A DNA stretch of 64,000 nt, from positions 259,351 through 323,350 of the forward strand of contig DCYB01000005.1 of assembly GCA_002331385.1 (NCBI GenBank), in the 5' to 3' direction. This document shows positions 7,834 to 15,870 of the stretch, one piece after another. The notes beneath the pieces are model-generated. The model made no database searches. It was given only the letters and a program-made list of their open reading frames with translations, and was not told the origin of the DNA. Made by a program: the position numbers and the translations under genes. This DNA comes from Comamonadaceae bacterium UBA2121 (lineage in GTDB: Bacteria; Pseudomonadota; Gammaproteobacteria; Burkholderiales; Burkholderiaceae_C). Every line of letters begins with the position of its first letter. The first letter of the stretch is position 1.

Positions 7834-10434
7834 ATGACCGCAGAGAACACGCAGCCCACCCCTGAAGAGCCAACCGCAAACCACGGTGCAGCACCGGCGG
7901 CCCCCGCAAGCGAAGGCTATGGCGAAGGCGCGATCCAGATCCTCGAAGGTCTGGAGGCGGTGCGCAAGCGCCCCGGCATGTACATCGGCGACACGTCCGA
8001 CGGCACCGGCCTGCACCACCTCGTCTTCGAAGTGGTGGACAACTCCATCGACGAAGCGCTCGCGGGCTTCTGCGACGACATCGTCGTCACCATCCACACC
8101 GACAACTCCATCAGCGTCACCGACAACGGCCGCGGCATCCCCACCGGCGTGAAGATGGATGACAAGCACGAGCCCAAGCGCTCCGCCGCCGAAATCGCGC
8201 TGACCGAACTGCACGCCGGCGGCAAGTTCAACCAGAACAGCTACAAAGTCTCCGGCGGTCTGCACGGCGTGGGCGTATCGTGCGTGAACGCGCTATCGAT
8301 CAAGCTCAAGCTCGTCGTGCGCCGCGATGGCCAGATCCACCAGATCGACTTCTCGCGCGGCCTCGTGCAGAACCGCCAGATCGAGCTGGTCGACGGCGTC
8401 GAAATCTCCCCCATGAAGATCATCGGCCCCACCGACAAGCGCGGCACCGAAGTGCGCTTCCTGCCCGACACCGACATCTTCAAAGAGAATTTCGACTTCC
8501 ACTACGAAATCCTCGCCAAGCGCTTGCGCGAACTCTCGTTCCTCAACAACGGCGTGCGCATTCGCCTCGTGGACGAACGCACCGGCAAGGAAGACGACTT
8601 CTCCGGCGCAGGCGGCGTCAAGGGCTTCGTTGAATACATCAACGGCACCAAGAAAGTGCTGCATCCCACCGCCTTCCATGCCACGGGATCGCGCCCCGCA
8701 GAAACCTATGGCGGCATCCCCGGCACCGAAATCGGTGTCGAAGTCGCCATGCAATGGAATGAAAGCTACGGCGAGCAGGTGCTCTGCTTCACCAACAACA
8801 TCCCCCAGCGCGACGGCGGCACCCACCTCACCGGCCTGCGTGCGGCCATGACTCGGGTCATCGGCAAATACATCGAACAAAACGAATTCGCCAAGAAAGC
8901 CAAAGTCGAAGTCTCGGGTGACGACATGCGCGAAGGCCTCTGCGCCGTGCTGTCGGTGAAAGTGCCCGAGCCCAAGTTCTCGAGCCAGACCAAGGACAAG
9001 CTCGTCAGCTCGGAAGTGCGCGCGCCGGTCGAAGACATCGTCGCCAAAGCCCTCACCGACTACCTCGAAGAAAAGCCCAACGACGCCAAGATTCTCTGCG
9101 GCAAGATCGTGGAAGCCGCCCGCGCCCGCGAAGCCGCCCGCAAAGCCCGCGAAATGACGCGTCGCAAAGGCGTGCTCGACGGCATGGGCCTGCCCGGCAA
9201 GCTCGCCGACTGCCAGGAAAAAGACCCTGCCCTGTGCGAAATCTACATCGTCGAGGGTGACTCCGCCGGCGGCTCCGCCAAGCAAGGCCGCGACCGCAAA
9301 TTCCAGGCCATCCTGCCCTTGCGCGGCAAGATCCTGAACGTCGAAAAAGCACGCTACGAAAAGCTCCTGTCCAGCCAGGAAATCATCACCCTGATCACCG
9401 CGCTCGGCACCGGCATCGGCAAAGCCAGCGTGGAAAGCGGCAAAAGCGGCTCGGACGACTTCGACCCCAACAAGCTGCGCTACCACCGCATCATCATCAT
9501 GACCGACGCCGACGTGGACGGCGCGCACATCCGCACCCTGCTGCTGACCTTCTTCTACCGCCAGATGCCCGAGCTGGTCGAACGCGGCCACATCTACATC
9601 GCCCAGCCACCGCTCTACAAAGTCAAGAGCGGCAAGGAAGAGCTGTACCTGAAAGACGCCGCAGCGCTGGACGCCTACCTGCTGCGCATCGCGCTGAACC
9701 ACGCCTCCATCACCACCGGTGGCGCCAACTCGCGCGTGCTGCAAGGTGAAGAACTCTCCGAACTCGCGCGCAAGCACCAGCACGCCGAACACGTCATCGA
9801 ACGCCTCTCCGCCTTCATGGACGCCGAAGCCCTGCGCGCCATCGCGGACGGTATCGAAATCAAGCTCGACACCGTACAGGAAGCCGAAGCCAGCGCCATC
9901 GCCCTCCAGGCCAAGCTGCGCGAACTCAACACCAACGGCATCCCCGCTGACGTTGCCGGAGAATTCGACGCCCGCACCGACAAACCCATCCTGCGCATCA
10001 GCCGCCACCACCACGGCAACATCAAGAGCAGCATCATCACGCAGGACTTCGTGCACGGCGCCGACTACGCCGCCCTCTCCGAAGAAGCCCACATCTTCCG
10101 CAACCTCATCGGCGAAGGCGCCAAAGCCACCCGCGGCGAAGGCGAAAAAGCCAAGGAAGAAAAAATCACCGACTTCCGCAGCGCCATGCAATGGCTCATC
10201 AGCGAAGCCGAGCGCACCACCGCCCGCCAACGCTACAAGGGCCTCGGCGAGATGAACCCCGAACAACTCTGGGAAACCACCATGGACCCCGAAGTCCGCC
10301 GCCTCCTGCGCGTGCAAATCGACGACGCCATCGAAGCCGACCGCGTCTTCACCATGCTCATGGGCGACGAGGTCGAACCACGCCGCGATTTCATTGAAAC
10401 GAATGCATTGCGGGCGGGGAATATTGATGTGTGA
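7834..10434 (+). CDS. gyrB: DNA gyrase subunit B
   Basis: 866 residues. GyrB provides the ATPase and the metal-binding TOPRIM part of gyrase, which introduces negative supercoils. Visible in order: GHKL ATPase motifs (EVVDNSIDEA, NGRGIPTG, GGLHGVGVSCVNAL), the TOPRIM signature EGDSAGGSAKQGRDR with DADVDGAHIRTLLLTFFYR, a proteobacterial insert of roughly 160 residues after PPLYKVKSGK, and the C-terminal RYKGLGEMNPEQLWETTMDP followed by the conserved RRDFIETNALRAGNIDV end. The last codons matter here: a Tn7-like transposon begins 6 bp after the stop, and such elements usually recognise the 3' coding end of a conserved gene. The coding sequence is intact. Confidence 0.98.
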   Translation: MTAENTQPTPEEPTANHGAAPAAPASEGYGEGAIQILEGLEAVRKRPGMYIGDTSDGTGLHHLVFEVVDNSIDEALAGFCDDIVVTIHTDNSISVTDNGRGIPTGVKMDDKHEPKRSAAEIALTELHAGGKFNQNSYKVSGGLHGVGVSCVNALSIKLKLVVRRDGQIHQIDFSRGLVQNRQIELVDGVEISPMKIIGPTDKRGTEVRFLPDTDIFKENFDFHYEILAKRLRELSFLNNGVRIRLVDERTGKEDDFSGAGGVKGFVEYINGTKKVLHPTAFHATGSRPAETYGGIPGTEIGVEVAMQWNESYGEQVLCFTNNIPQRDGGTHLTGLRAAMTRVIGKYIEQNEFAKKAKVEVSGDDMREGLCAVLSVKVPEPKFSSQTKDKLVSSEVRAPVEDIVAKALTDYLEEKPNDAKILCGKIVEAARAREAARKAREMTRRKGVLDGMGLPGKLADCQEKDPALCEIYIVEGDSAGGSAKQGRDRKFQAILPLRGKILNVEKARYEKLLSSQEIITLITALGTGIGKASVESGKSGSDDFDPNKLRYHRIIIMTDADVDGAHIRTLLLTFFYRQMPELVERGHIYIAQPPLYKVKSGKEELYLKDAAALDAYLLRIALNHASITTGGANSRVLQGEELSELARKHQHAEHVIERLSAFMDAEALRAIADGIEIKLDTVQEAEASAIALQAKLRELNTNGIPADVAGEFDARTDKPILRISRHHHGNIKSSIITQDFVHGADYAALSEEAHIFRNLIGEGAKATRGEGEKAKEEKITDFRSAMQWLISEAERTTARQRYKGLGEMNPEQLWETTMDPEVRRLLRVQIDDAIEADRVFTMLMGDEVEPRRDFIETNALRAGNIDV

Positions 10435-10435
10435 T

Positions 10436-10440
10436 TTTTG
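10436..10440 (+). repeat. Left copy of the 5-bp target site duplication (TTTTG)
   Basis: TTTTG directly precedes the left transposon terminus, 1 bp after the gyrB stop codon, and recurs directly after the right terminus at 33292-33296. A 5-bp duplication is typical of Tn7 and Tn5053-type transposition. Confidence 0.85.
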
Positions 10441-10509
10441 TGTAGGTGACAGCAAAAGATGAGAAAAGTGCAGCATAAGTTGAGAAACTGTTGCGCATAA
10501 AACCAAAAG
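10441..10509 (+). repeat. Left transposon end with TnsB-type binding repeats
   Basis: After the terminal TGTAGGTGAC, two 19-bp repeats lie at 10448-10466 (GACAGCAAAAGATGAGAAA) and 10469-10487 (TGCAGCATAAGTTGAGAAA), starting 21 bp apart, or two helical turns. A weak third copy may occupy 10491-10509. The same motif occurs inverted at the right end, as expected for transposase-binding sites. Confidence 0.8.
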
Positions 10510-10546
10510 CCGCCTGAGTGATGAACTCGAGGCGGCTTTCTTTTTG
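10506..10546 (+). terminator. Rho-independent terminator just inside the left transposon end
   Basis: AAAGCCGCCT (10506-10515) and AGGCGGCTTT (10530-10539) form a 10-bp stem with a 14-nt loop, followed by CTTTTT. It faces transcripts coming out of gyrB. Because the transposon starts 6 bp after the gyrB stop, this element-borne hairpin is now the first terminator for gyrB. Confidence 0.8.
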
Positions 10547-10719
10547 GTGATTCACCAGCCCCGCGCTAACTAGGTCGCACCGCCGTCCACGGCCCTTGGG
10601 CTAGGTCAGCACTCGGCCAGCAGCGCCTCGCTCAGGCATAAGCGCCAAGTCCAACACCAAGTCACCGAAAGGTTAATAGATGCATGCGCAGGTTCTTAAT
10701 GGAGGTAGTGGGCATTGGT

Positions 10720-11022
10720 TCAGCTCTCAAGGGCCAGTTGAACTGCTGACTTCGGGGCTCCCGCACCTTCCGGCTGGGCTATCAGCTTGCCACCAGACCG
10801 GATAAACGCCTCCAACTGCTGCTTCAACTCCCGAGGAACGACCAGTAGTTCAGCGTTCAACCCTTTGACATAGGCTTGAACCGTCGAGTCCAGCGGGTCA
10901 ACGGCACCGTTTTCCATTCGATTCACCGTGACGCGAGATAAGCCGGTGCGGGCGGCGACATCTTGTTGAGTCAACCCGCGCGCTTTGCGGTAGTCCCTGA
11001 GAGTGGGTCCAATATTGTTCAT
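10720..11022 (-). CDS. XRE-family (HipB-like) transcriptional regulator
   Basis: 100 residues with a Cro/C1-type helix-turn-helix over about residues 8-60: LRDYRKARGLTQQDVAARTG is the helix 1-2 part and LSRVTVNRMENG the recognition helix. The C-terminal part is short and ends AVQLALES. The layout resembles HipB antitoxins or small solitary repressors, but no hipA-type kinase lies beside it; the next gene rightward is a PIN-domain gene on the other strand. Inverted repeats just upstream (11032-11106) suggest autoregulation and perhaps control of the neighbouring cargo. The function is inferred only from the fold. Confidence 0.75.
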   Translation of the reverse strand: MNNIGPTLRDYRKARGLTQQDVAARTGLSRVTVNRMENGAVDPLDSTVQAYVKGLNAELLVVPRELKQQLEAFIRSGGKLIAQPEGAGAPKSAVQLALES

Positions 11023-11031
11023 CCCACTTTA

Positions 11032-11106
11032 CTTTCGCCAAGAAAAGTTAAGACTGCGATACACGCATTCGGCATGAAGGCTAATTAAATGTATATCAGT
11101 CTTAAC
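11032..11106. promoter_or_regulatory. Candidate operators of the XRE regulator (inverted repeats)
   Basis: GTTAAGACTG (11047-11056) and CAGTCTTAAC (11097-11106) are perfect 10-bp inverted arms 40 bp apart. An imperfect palindrome ACTTTC-gccaa-GAAAAGT lies at about 11032-11049, within 30 bp of the regulator start codon. The arrangement suits dimeric HTH repressor sites flanking a promoter. Confidence 0.45.
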
Positions 11107-11176
11107 ATAGCGATGTGTGCAATAAGGCGAGATTTTGGTAGACAATAACGGAGGCAAAGTTTCCAACGCAACCGAC

Positions 11177-11211
11177 AACCGCCCAAGTCAGTGAGTTGAG
11201 GCGGTTTTGTT
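11177..11211 (+). terminator. Second plus-strand terminator-like hairpin inside the left end
   Basis: AACCGCC (11177-11183) and GGCGGTT (11200-11206) form a 7-bp stem followed by TTGTTTT. It has the same orientation and similar loop wording as the hairpin at 10506, so it may be a duplicated insulator against transcripts coming from gyrB. Confidence 0.55.
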
Positions 11212-11465
11212 TTGGGCTATTGCTTTTGCCTTTTTAGGTCGACGTCTGGCTGATGCACCAGCCAACCAGAGCGCAGCTGCGAATGACGGGTCATGGCTCA
11301 GACGAACAGGAGCTCTCGACCTCGAGCGGTTATTCGGCTACGCGGATGGAATACCCGGTAGTTGCCCTGTGCCGCCGTATGGCGAGGTGGACGCGTCAAC
11401 CGGTGAATACCGTCGCCCGGCCCATGGCATCATCGGCTCTTGCCTCCACTACACGCCTACGGTTG

Positions 11466-12599
11466 ATGAACAAAGCAGACATTGAGCGCCACATCCTCAA
11501 GGGGCCGACATTGAAAGTCGCCATCTCGGTGGATACCTGCATCTACCAACAGCATGGTTTCCGCTTGGAGTCAGGGCAGCTTCGGCATTTGGAGCAATTC
11601 GGCAGCACCCCCGGCGTCGTGGTGATGTCAGACGTTGTGCAGCGCGAAGTGCTGGCCCATATGGTCACCGAGGCGGTTAAAGCAAAGAGCAAGCTGAAAG
11701 GTACGCTCGAGGACGTCCGCGACCATTGGCCCGCAGCAGCCGGCGCGCCAACGCCGAGCGACATTCTAGGCACCGAGACTGCTGAGGTCGTGACTGCAGG
11801 AAGGCTTGATGCCTTCCTGTCGCGCTGCGGTGGTGAAATTATCATTGCCAGCGGCCGCGTGGACATCGCCGACCTCATGGAGCGCTACTTCCAGCCGTCC
11901 TTGCCGTTCGAAAGTTCGGGCGATAAGAAACACGAGTTCCCAGACGCAGTGGCGCTGATAGCCCTTGAGAGCTGGGCCGAGGAACACAACAAGCCTATCT
12001 TGCTCGTCAGCAACGACAGGGGCTGGCAGGCGTTCGCCGAAGCATCTAACCACCTGTCCTGTGTTGCTGCACTGGACGAAGCACTGGCGCTCTTTCAGAA
12101 GAGGGATGCCACTCGAGCCCGACTGGTAGACCATGTGACGGCACTGTTGGAATCCGAGGCGGAGTCTTGGGACGGGCTGCGTGACCTTGAGAGCCTGCTC
12201 AACAGCACTATATGGGTCGAGGATGTATCCGCAAGGTTTGACTACGAACTCGACCTTCAAGTGGACGTCGCGGAGGTCAAGTTCGTTGATGACGCTGTGC
12301 TGGGCTCGCTACGAGCAATCGACTACTCCAACGGCGCCCTGACCGTCATCGGAAAATTCGAGGCAACCGTTTCCGTCGAGGCGACGTTTGACTTCGTCAT
12401 GGATGGCGTCAACCTAGGCGGCTGTGTCGTTTCTGAGAACAAGACCGTGGACTTCGAAGCTCTCATCACCTTCGAGGAGCCGGGCGGAGACGAGCTGAAA
12501 GCGGTTGACATAGAACTCGTGCGAAGAATGCACAAGCTCAACTTCGGCCACGTTGAGCCTGACTACTCCGAAGAGGACCCGACGTTCGAGAAGTTCTAG
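11466..12599 (+). CDS. PIN-domain protein (DUF4935-like), putative ribonuclease
   Basis: About 377 residues from the ATG at 11466 (MNKADIERHILKGP); the frame is open 71 codons further upstream, but that part has no domain character. Residues about 18-185 look like a DUF4935-type PIN domain with the expected acidic residues: Asp in ISVDTCIYQQ, Glu in QREVLAHM, Asp in FPDAVALIALESW and Asp in LLVSNDRGW. PIN domains are metal-dependent RNases, often toxins or defence effectors. The C-terminal half is acidic and unassigned. The gene converges on the ATPase gene at 12596-15232 with a 4-bp overlap of the stop regions, so the two may be mutually regulated by antisense transcription. A joint function is inferred from position only. 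Confidence 0.75.
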   Translation: MNKADIERHILKGPTLKVAISVDTCIYQQHGFRLESGQLRHLEQFGSTPGVVVMSDVVQREVLAHMVTEAVKAKSKLKGTLEDVRDHWPAAAGAPTPSDILGTETAEVVTAGRLDAFLSRCGGEIIIASGRVDIADLMERYFQPSLPFESSGDKKHEFPDAVALIALESWAEEHNKPILLVSNDRGWQAFAEASNHLSCVAALDEALALFQKRDATRARLVDHVTALLESEAESWDGLRDLESLLNSTIWVEDVSARFDYELDLQVDVAEVKFVDDAVLGSLRAIDYSNGALTVIGKFEATVSVEATFDFVMDGVNLGGCVVSENKTVDFEALITFEEPGGDELKAVDIELVRRMHKLNFGHVEPDYSEEDPTFEKF

Positions 12600-15232
12600 G
12601 CCCCAAGGCCTGCCAGCTTGCGCCGCGCCTCGGTAGCTTTCGCTCGGTCTTCCACCGTCTTGGCATAGGCGGCAAGCTCTTCCACGTCAGCGGCGAATTC
12701 GGCCGGCTCAGGTAGCGCCGGGGGCGCTTCTGCACCGCCTTCATGGGTGAACTTCGAGCAGCGCGTCATCCCGTTATAGACAGCGCTGGCATCGGTGTCG
12801 TCCACCGACACTGACTTCAGCCGCGTGGTCTCCACAGAGACCCGATAGCGTCGGACCGTGCTCTGCAGAAGCACGTCCTCGACCAACTGCTCCCAAGTGT
12901 CGCGCAACCGACGATAGCCGTTGCGGACCAAGTCGTTGTAGCCCTCGACATTCCCATCCGTCTCCAGGAGATTCATGGCGTTTTTCGCCAATGCACGAAG
13001 GTCACCGACGCGGTTCTTGAGCTTCTTGCCTTCGAACGGCAAGTCGTCTGAAGACAATCCCTTGCGCTTCATCGTCGCCGCCAAGTGGCGGTGCGCGAAC
13101 TTCACGCCCTGGTCCTCAGCAAAATCGGTGAGCGCCAGCGCGAAGGCGAGGTCATGCGTGAAGACGATGACCTGGCGCTTCTTTGCTTCGAGCACCAACC
13201 GCCTAGCAATTCGCTCACGCCGCAAGTGGTCGAGAGACGAGACCGGGTCGTCGAAGATGAGGCCCGAGCGCCCTGGTTCAATGCCAACCTCTGCGAGGAA
13301 GAGAGCCAGGGCCACAACGCGTTGCTCGCCCTCACTGAGGATGGCAGCCAACTTAGCTTTCGAGAAACGAGGCATGGTTCCGAGCTTTAGCTGCTGCATC
13401 CGAGCGCCCTTTTGACCAGTCATCTCCAACGTGACGGGCTGACCATGGATGCCTAACGCCTCCAGCTCCTTCTCGAACGCAGTCCTCAGCTCTTCTGTGA
13501 CGTGGGCGTCGTAGAGCTCGGTCGTCTTGCGCGTCACCGCGCTGGTTCCGCAGCTCTTGATGGCCTCACCAAATGCATGTTCACGCTTGTGCCACACAAT
13601 GGCCTCAGAGACCTTTGGCAGCAGCGGGCCGAGGCGCTCCCTGGCGTCCAAGTCAGCGAGGAGCTTGAGCTTGGCTGCGCGCTCCTCGGGGGTCATCGCC
13701 TTCTCGAGCGTGTTCGCCTCTGTGGCTCTCGCTTTGACCCACGCCTCTATGGCAGCAAACGGCGCCTCTGGCAGCGCTTCAAGCGGGTCAAGCTTGCGCT
13801 CAGGCGCCATCGCCTCTACCCGGGCCTTCCGTGCCTTCAACGCCTGTGCGAATGCTTTCACCGTAGCCACTAGTTTCGGCTGGGCTTCAGCGAGTTCCTC
13901 TAGCAGCGCTGTGTGTGATGGGAAAGTCTCGAAGTTCAGCGTCTTGATTGCCTTGTACAACCGCCCAGCCGTATCGCGCTGTTCTTTGAACTTCCGCTGG
14001 GCATCGTTCTCAAGGAACTCGACGAAAGACTTCAACCGCGCAGCAGCATCGTCACTCAGTGGCTGCTGACAGAGTACGCAGTGGGCACCGTCTTCTGGCC
14101 CTGGGAACGGACTGCCGGGATACGCTGCTTTGGCAACAAAGTCCATCGCACTGCGCAGCAATACTTCCCAAGGCTCCGACCCGGTTCCTGCAACTTGTGC
14201 TCCGTCAGCCTGCAATTTTTCGGCGGCCAACTTCGAGGCTGCCTCGGCAGCGACCAGCGCGACAAAGGCATGCCTCAGCCGTTCGATGGCCTCATCCTGC
14301 AGAGGGGCCGTGCGTTCGGTGAGCTCGCCTGTCAGTGTGGACATGCGCATGAGCAAGCGCCGGATACTGGCTGCCTGCTTGGCTGGGTCCTGGTCACTGA
14401 ACAGCTTGCGCAGGGCCGCTAGGTCAAGCACCTCTTGCTCCGAGAGCTTTGCCAACGCCTCAAATTCCTGGGGCTTGCTGTGCCGACCAAGCTTGGCAAG
14501 CTCACGGCCCACCACATGTTGCCCAGCCAAAGTTGCCAGCTGGTTGAGGTCAAAGCGGCCTGCCTCCCGCTCCAGTTCGAGTTGGTCCTGGGTGGTCTTC
14601 ATCGCCTCGGCCAAGCCATGCATCACCTCAAGGCCGCCTGGGACGAACAGCACCTTGGCTTGGCTATCAACGAACACCCGGGCGCAATGCGCATCGAACA
14701 CCGAGATTTGAGACAGCGCCGGCGGCGACGCCTTGTTCGCTGTCCAGCCGCCGGATTTTTCCGCGCAGCCTTCCAGCCAGTCAATAGTTGCGCTCGCAGC
14801 GGCGTCCTCTTGGCCCTGCACGTACACATTGGGAAGAATGTCCTCAACGTTCCGGGCCCGGCATGCTTTCTTGAGCGCTCGCGCGTAGCCGGACTTTCCT
14901 ACGCCGTTGTAGCCATAGACAACGGTAAGCCCATCTGCTACGAAGGTAAGGCTCTGCTGGGAATCAATGGCGTTGAGACTCTGTGGGTCTCTTAGCGCAC
15001 AAAGGCTGACGTCGACACCTTCCTGCACTGCGGCCGGAATCTGTGCTGGGTCGAGCGGCGCAGGTTGGCGGCCTTTCGGGTCTTTAAAGCCATGGTGCAC
15101 CTTGACCAGCGCAACCAAGTCTTCCTTGTCGCCGACGCCCAACGCTCCCTGCTGAAACAGCCTGCGGACACAGTCGCTCAGCCACGGTGGCTGTTGTGCG
15201 AGCCAATCGCTGATGTCCTGGATAATTTGCAT
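12596..15232 (-). CDS. RloC/PrrC-like ABC-type ATPase, candidate anticodon nuclease
   Basis: 878 residues of the AAA_13 type. Walker A GYNGVGKS is at 107-114 and the ABC signature LSEGE at 632-636. Walker B LIFDDPVSSLD is at 658-668 and the H-loop THD at 692-694. A long alpha-helical insert between the ATPase halves carries CVLC at 385-388, like the Rad50/RloC zinc hook. The C-terminal ~170 residues contain Arg777, Glu781 (RDTWE) and His830 (FTHEG), an R-x3-E...H arrangement like the catalytic triad of PrrC/RloC tRNA anticodon nucleases; the spacing is longer than in PrrC. The likely role is a DNA-damage or phage-sensing toxin that stops translation. The start at 15232 has GGGAG 8 nt upstream. 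Nuclease activity is an inference. Confidence 0.75.
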   Translation of the reverse strand: MQIIQDISDWLAQQPPWLSDCVRRLFQQGALGVGDKEDLVALVKVHHGFKDPKGRQPAPLDPAQIPAAVQEGVDVSLCALRDPQSLNAIDSQQSLTFVADGLTVVYGYNGVGKSGYARALKKACRARNVEDILPNVYVQGQEDAAASATIDWLEGCAEKSGGWTANKASPPALSQISVFDAHCARVFVDSQAKVLFVPGGLEVMHGLAEAMKTTQDQLELEREAGRFDLNQLATLAGQHVVGRELAKLGRHSKPQEFEALAKLSEQEVLDLAALRKLFSDQDPAKQAASIRRLLMRMSTLTGELTERTAPLQDEAIERLRHAFVALVAAEAASKLAAEKLQADGAQVAGTGSEPWEVLLRSAMDFVAKAAYPGSPFPGPEDGAHCVLCQQPLSDDAAARLKSFVEFLENDAQRKFKEQRDTAGRLYKAIKTLNFETFPSHTALLEELAEAQPKLVATVKAFAQALKARKARVEAMAPERKLDPLEALPEAPFAAIEAWVKARATEANTLEKAMTPEERAAKLKLLADLDARERLGPLLPKVSEAIVWHKREHAFGEAIKSCGTSAVTRKTTELYDAHVTEELRTAFEKELEALGIHGQPVTLEMTGQKGARMQQLKLGTMPRFSKAKLAAILSEGEQRVVALALFLAEVGIEPGRSGLIFDDPVSSLDHLRRERIARRLVLEAKKRQVIVFTHDLAFALALTDFAEDQGVKFAHRHLAATMKRKGLSSDDLPFEGKKLKNRVGDLRALAKNAMNLLETDGNVEGYNDLVRNGYRRLRDTWEQLVEDVLLQSTVRRYRVSVETTRLKSVSVDDTDASAVYNGMTRCSKFTHEGGAEAPPALPEPAEFAADVEELAAYAKTVEDRAKATEARRKLAGLGA

Positions 15233-15870
15233 TCTCGCACTCCCTGACGACGCTCTGCGCGCCTTCTGGAGAAGTTACCACATGTAAAGGGCGCTTGGCT
15301 TGACCAAGCTTAGCGAGATGAACGGCTTCACAATGCTACTAGCGCGAGATTGTCATCTTCGGATTTCAAAGTCGCATGCTCAAGGCTCCATTGCATCAGC
15401 AGCTTACCAACTGCGCTAGCGAGAGCTTTTTTCTAGGTAGTCGAAGTTGACGGCAAATCGCCAATGACAGCAACTGCCTCGTAAAAGATATTGCCTCTTG
15501 TGGCACGAACGACAGCAACGGAGTCGACAGCAGCCAACCGACTAAGCCGCAAGACGCGGAGCTGGCGCGAATGTGGCCAAAACGCTCCCTCGCTCTGACC
15601 GACGCTAGAGTACGGCAATGAGCTAATTCAGGTTGGCCAAAAAGACGGCTGTTTTCAACATCTGGGCACTTCCATGACTCAGAGCCTTGACGCCCTAGAG
15701 AATGCATTTCAGCGACTTGGTCGGCAACAGGCACCGAAGCATTTGCCTCGAGATTCAAACACGCTAAAACCTCAACGTACAGGCTAACCGAGCCTCACCC
15801 CAGACCTCTTGACCCCATAATGCTCGAATCCTGAGTGTAAAAAAATGTTCATTTTTGGAGGAGGCACCGG
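15233..15870. other. Divergent spacer between the RloC-like gene and the Shango-like operon
   Basis: This 638-bp stretch holds promoters for both directions. A leftward frame at 15396-15758 is open for 120 codons but shows no recognisable domain and no good ribosome-binding site; it may be decayed sequence. Immediately before 15871 lies a strong GGAGGAGG ribosome-binding site for the first Shango-like gene. Confidence 0.5.

Larger units (their letters stand above)
11023..11465. other. Divergent spacer between the XRE regulator and the PIN gene
   Basis: This 443-bp gap contains candidate operators (11032-11106), a plus-strand terminator-like hairpin (11177-11211) and, from about 11250, sequence open in the PIN frame but without recognisable protein similarity. 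The PIN start is uncertain because no strong ribosome-binding site is visible. Confidence 0.5.

Noticed and set aside
8293..10506. 737-codon open frame on the minus strand opposite gyrB
   Set aside because: It lies exactly antisense to gyrB, is rich in Val/Ala/Gly/Phe/His from complementing GC-rich codons, and has no domain character. It is a codon-bias shadow.
11207..11485. Resistance-gene remnant suggested by LERLFGYADG, similar to the start of aminoglycoside phosphotransferases
   Set aside because: Only about six residues match and nothing downstream continues the family; chance similarity.
15396..15758. 120-codon minus-strand ORF between the RloC-like gene and sngA
   Set aside because: No recognisable domain, no ribosome-binding site, and position in a divergent promoter spacer.
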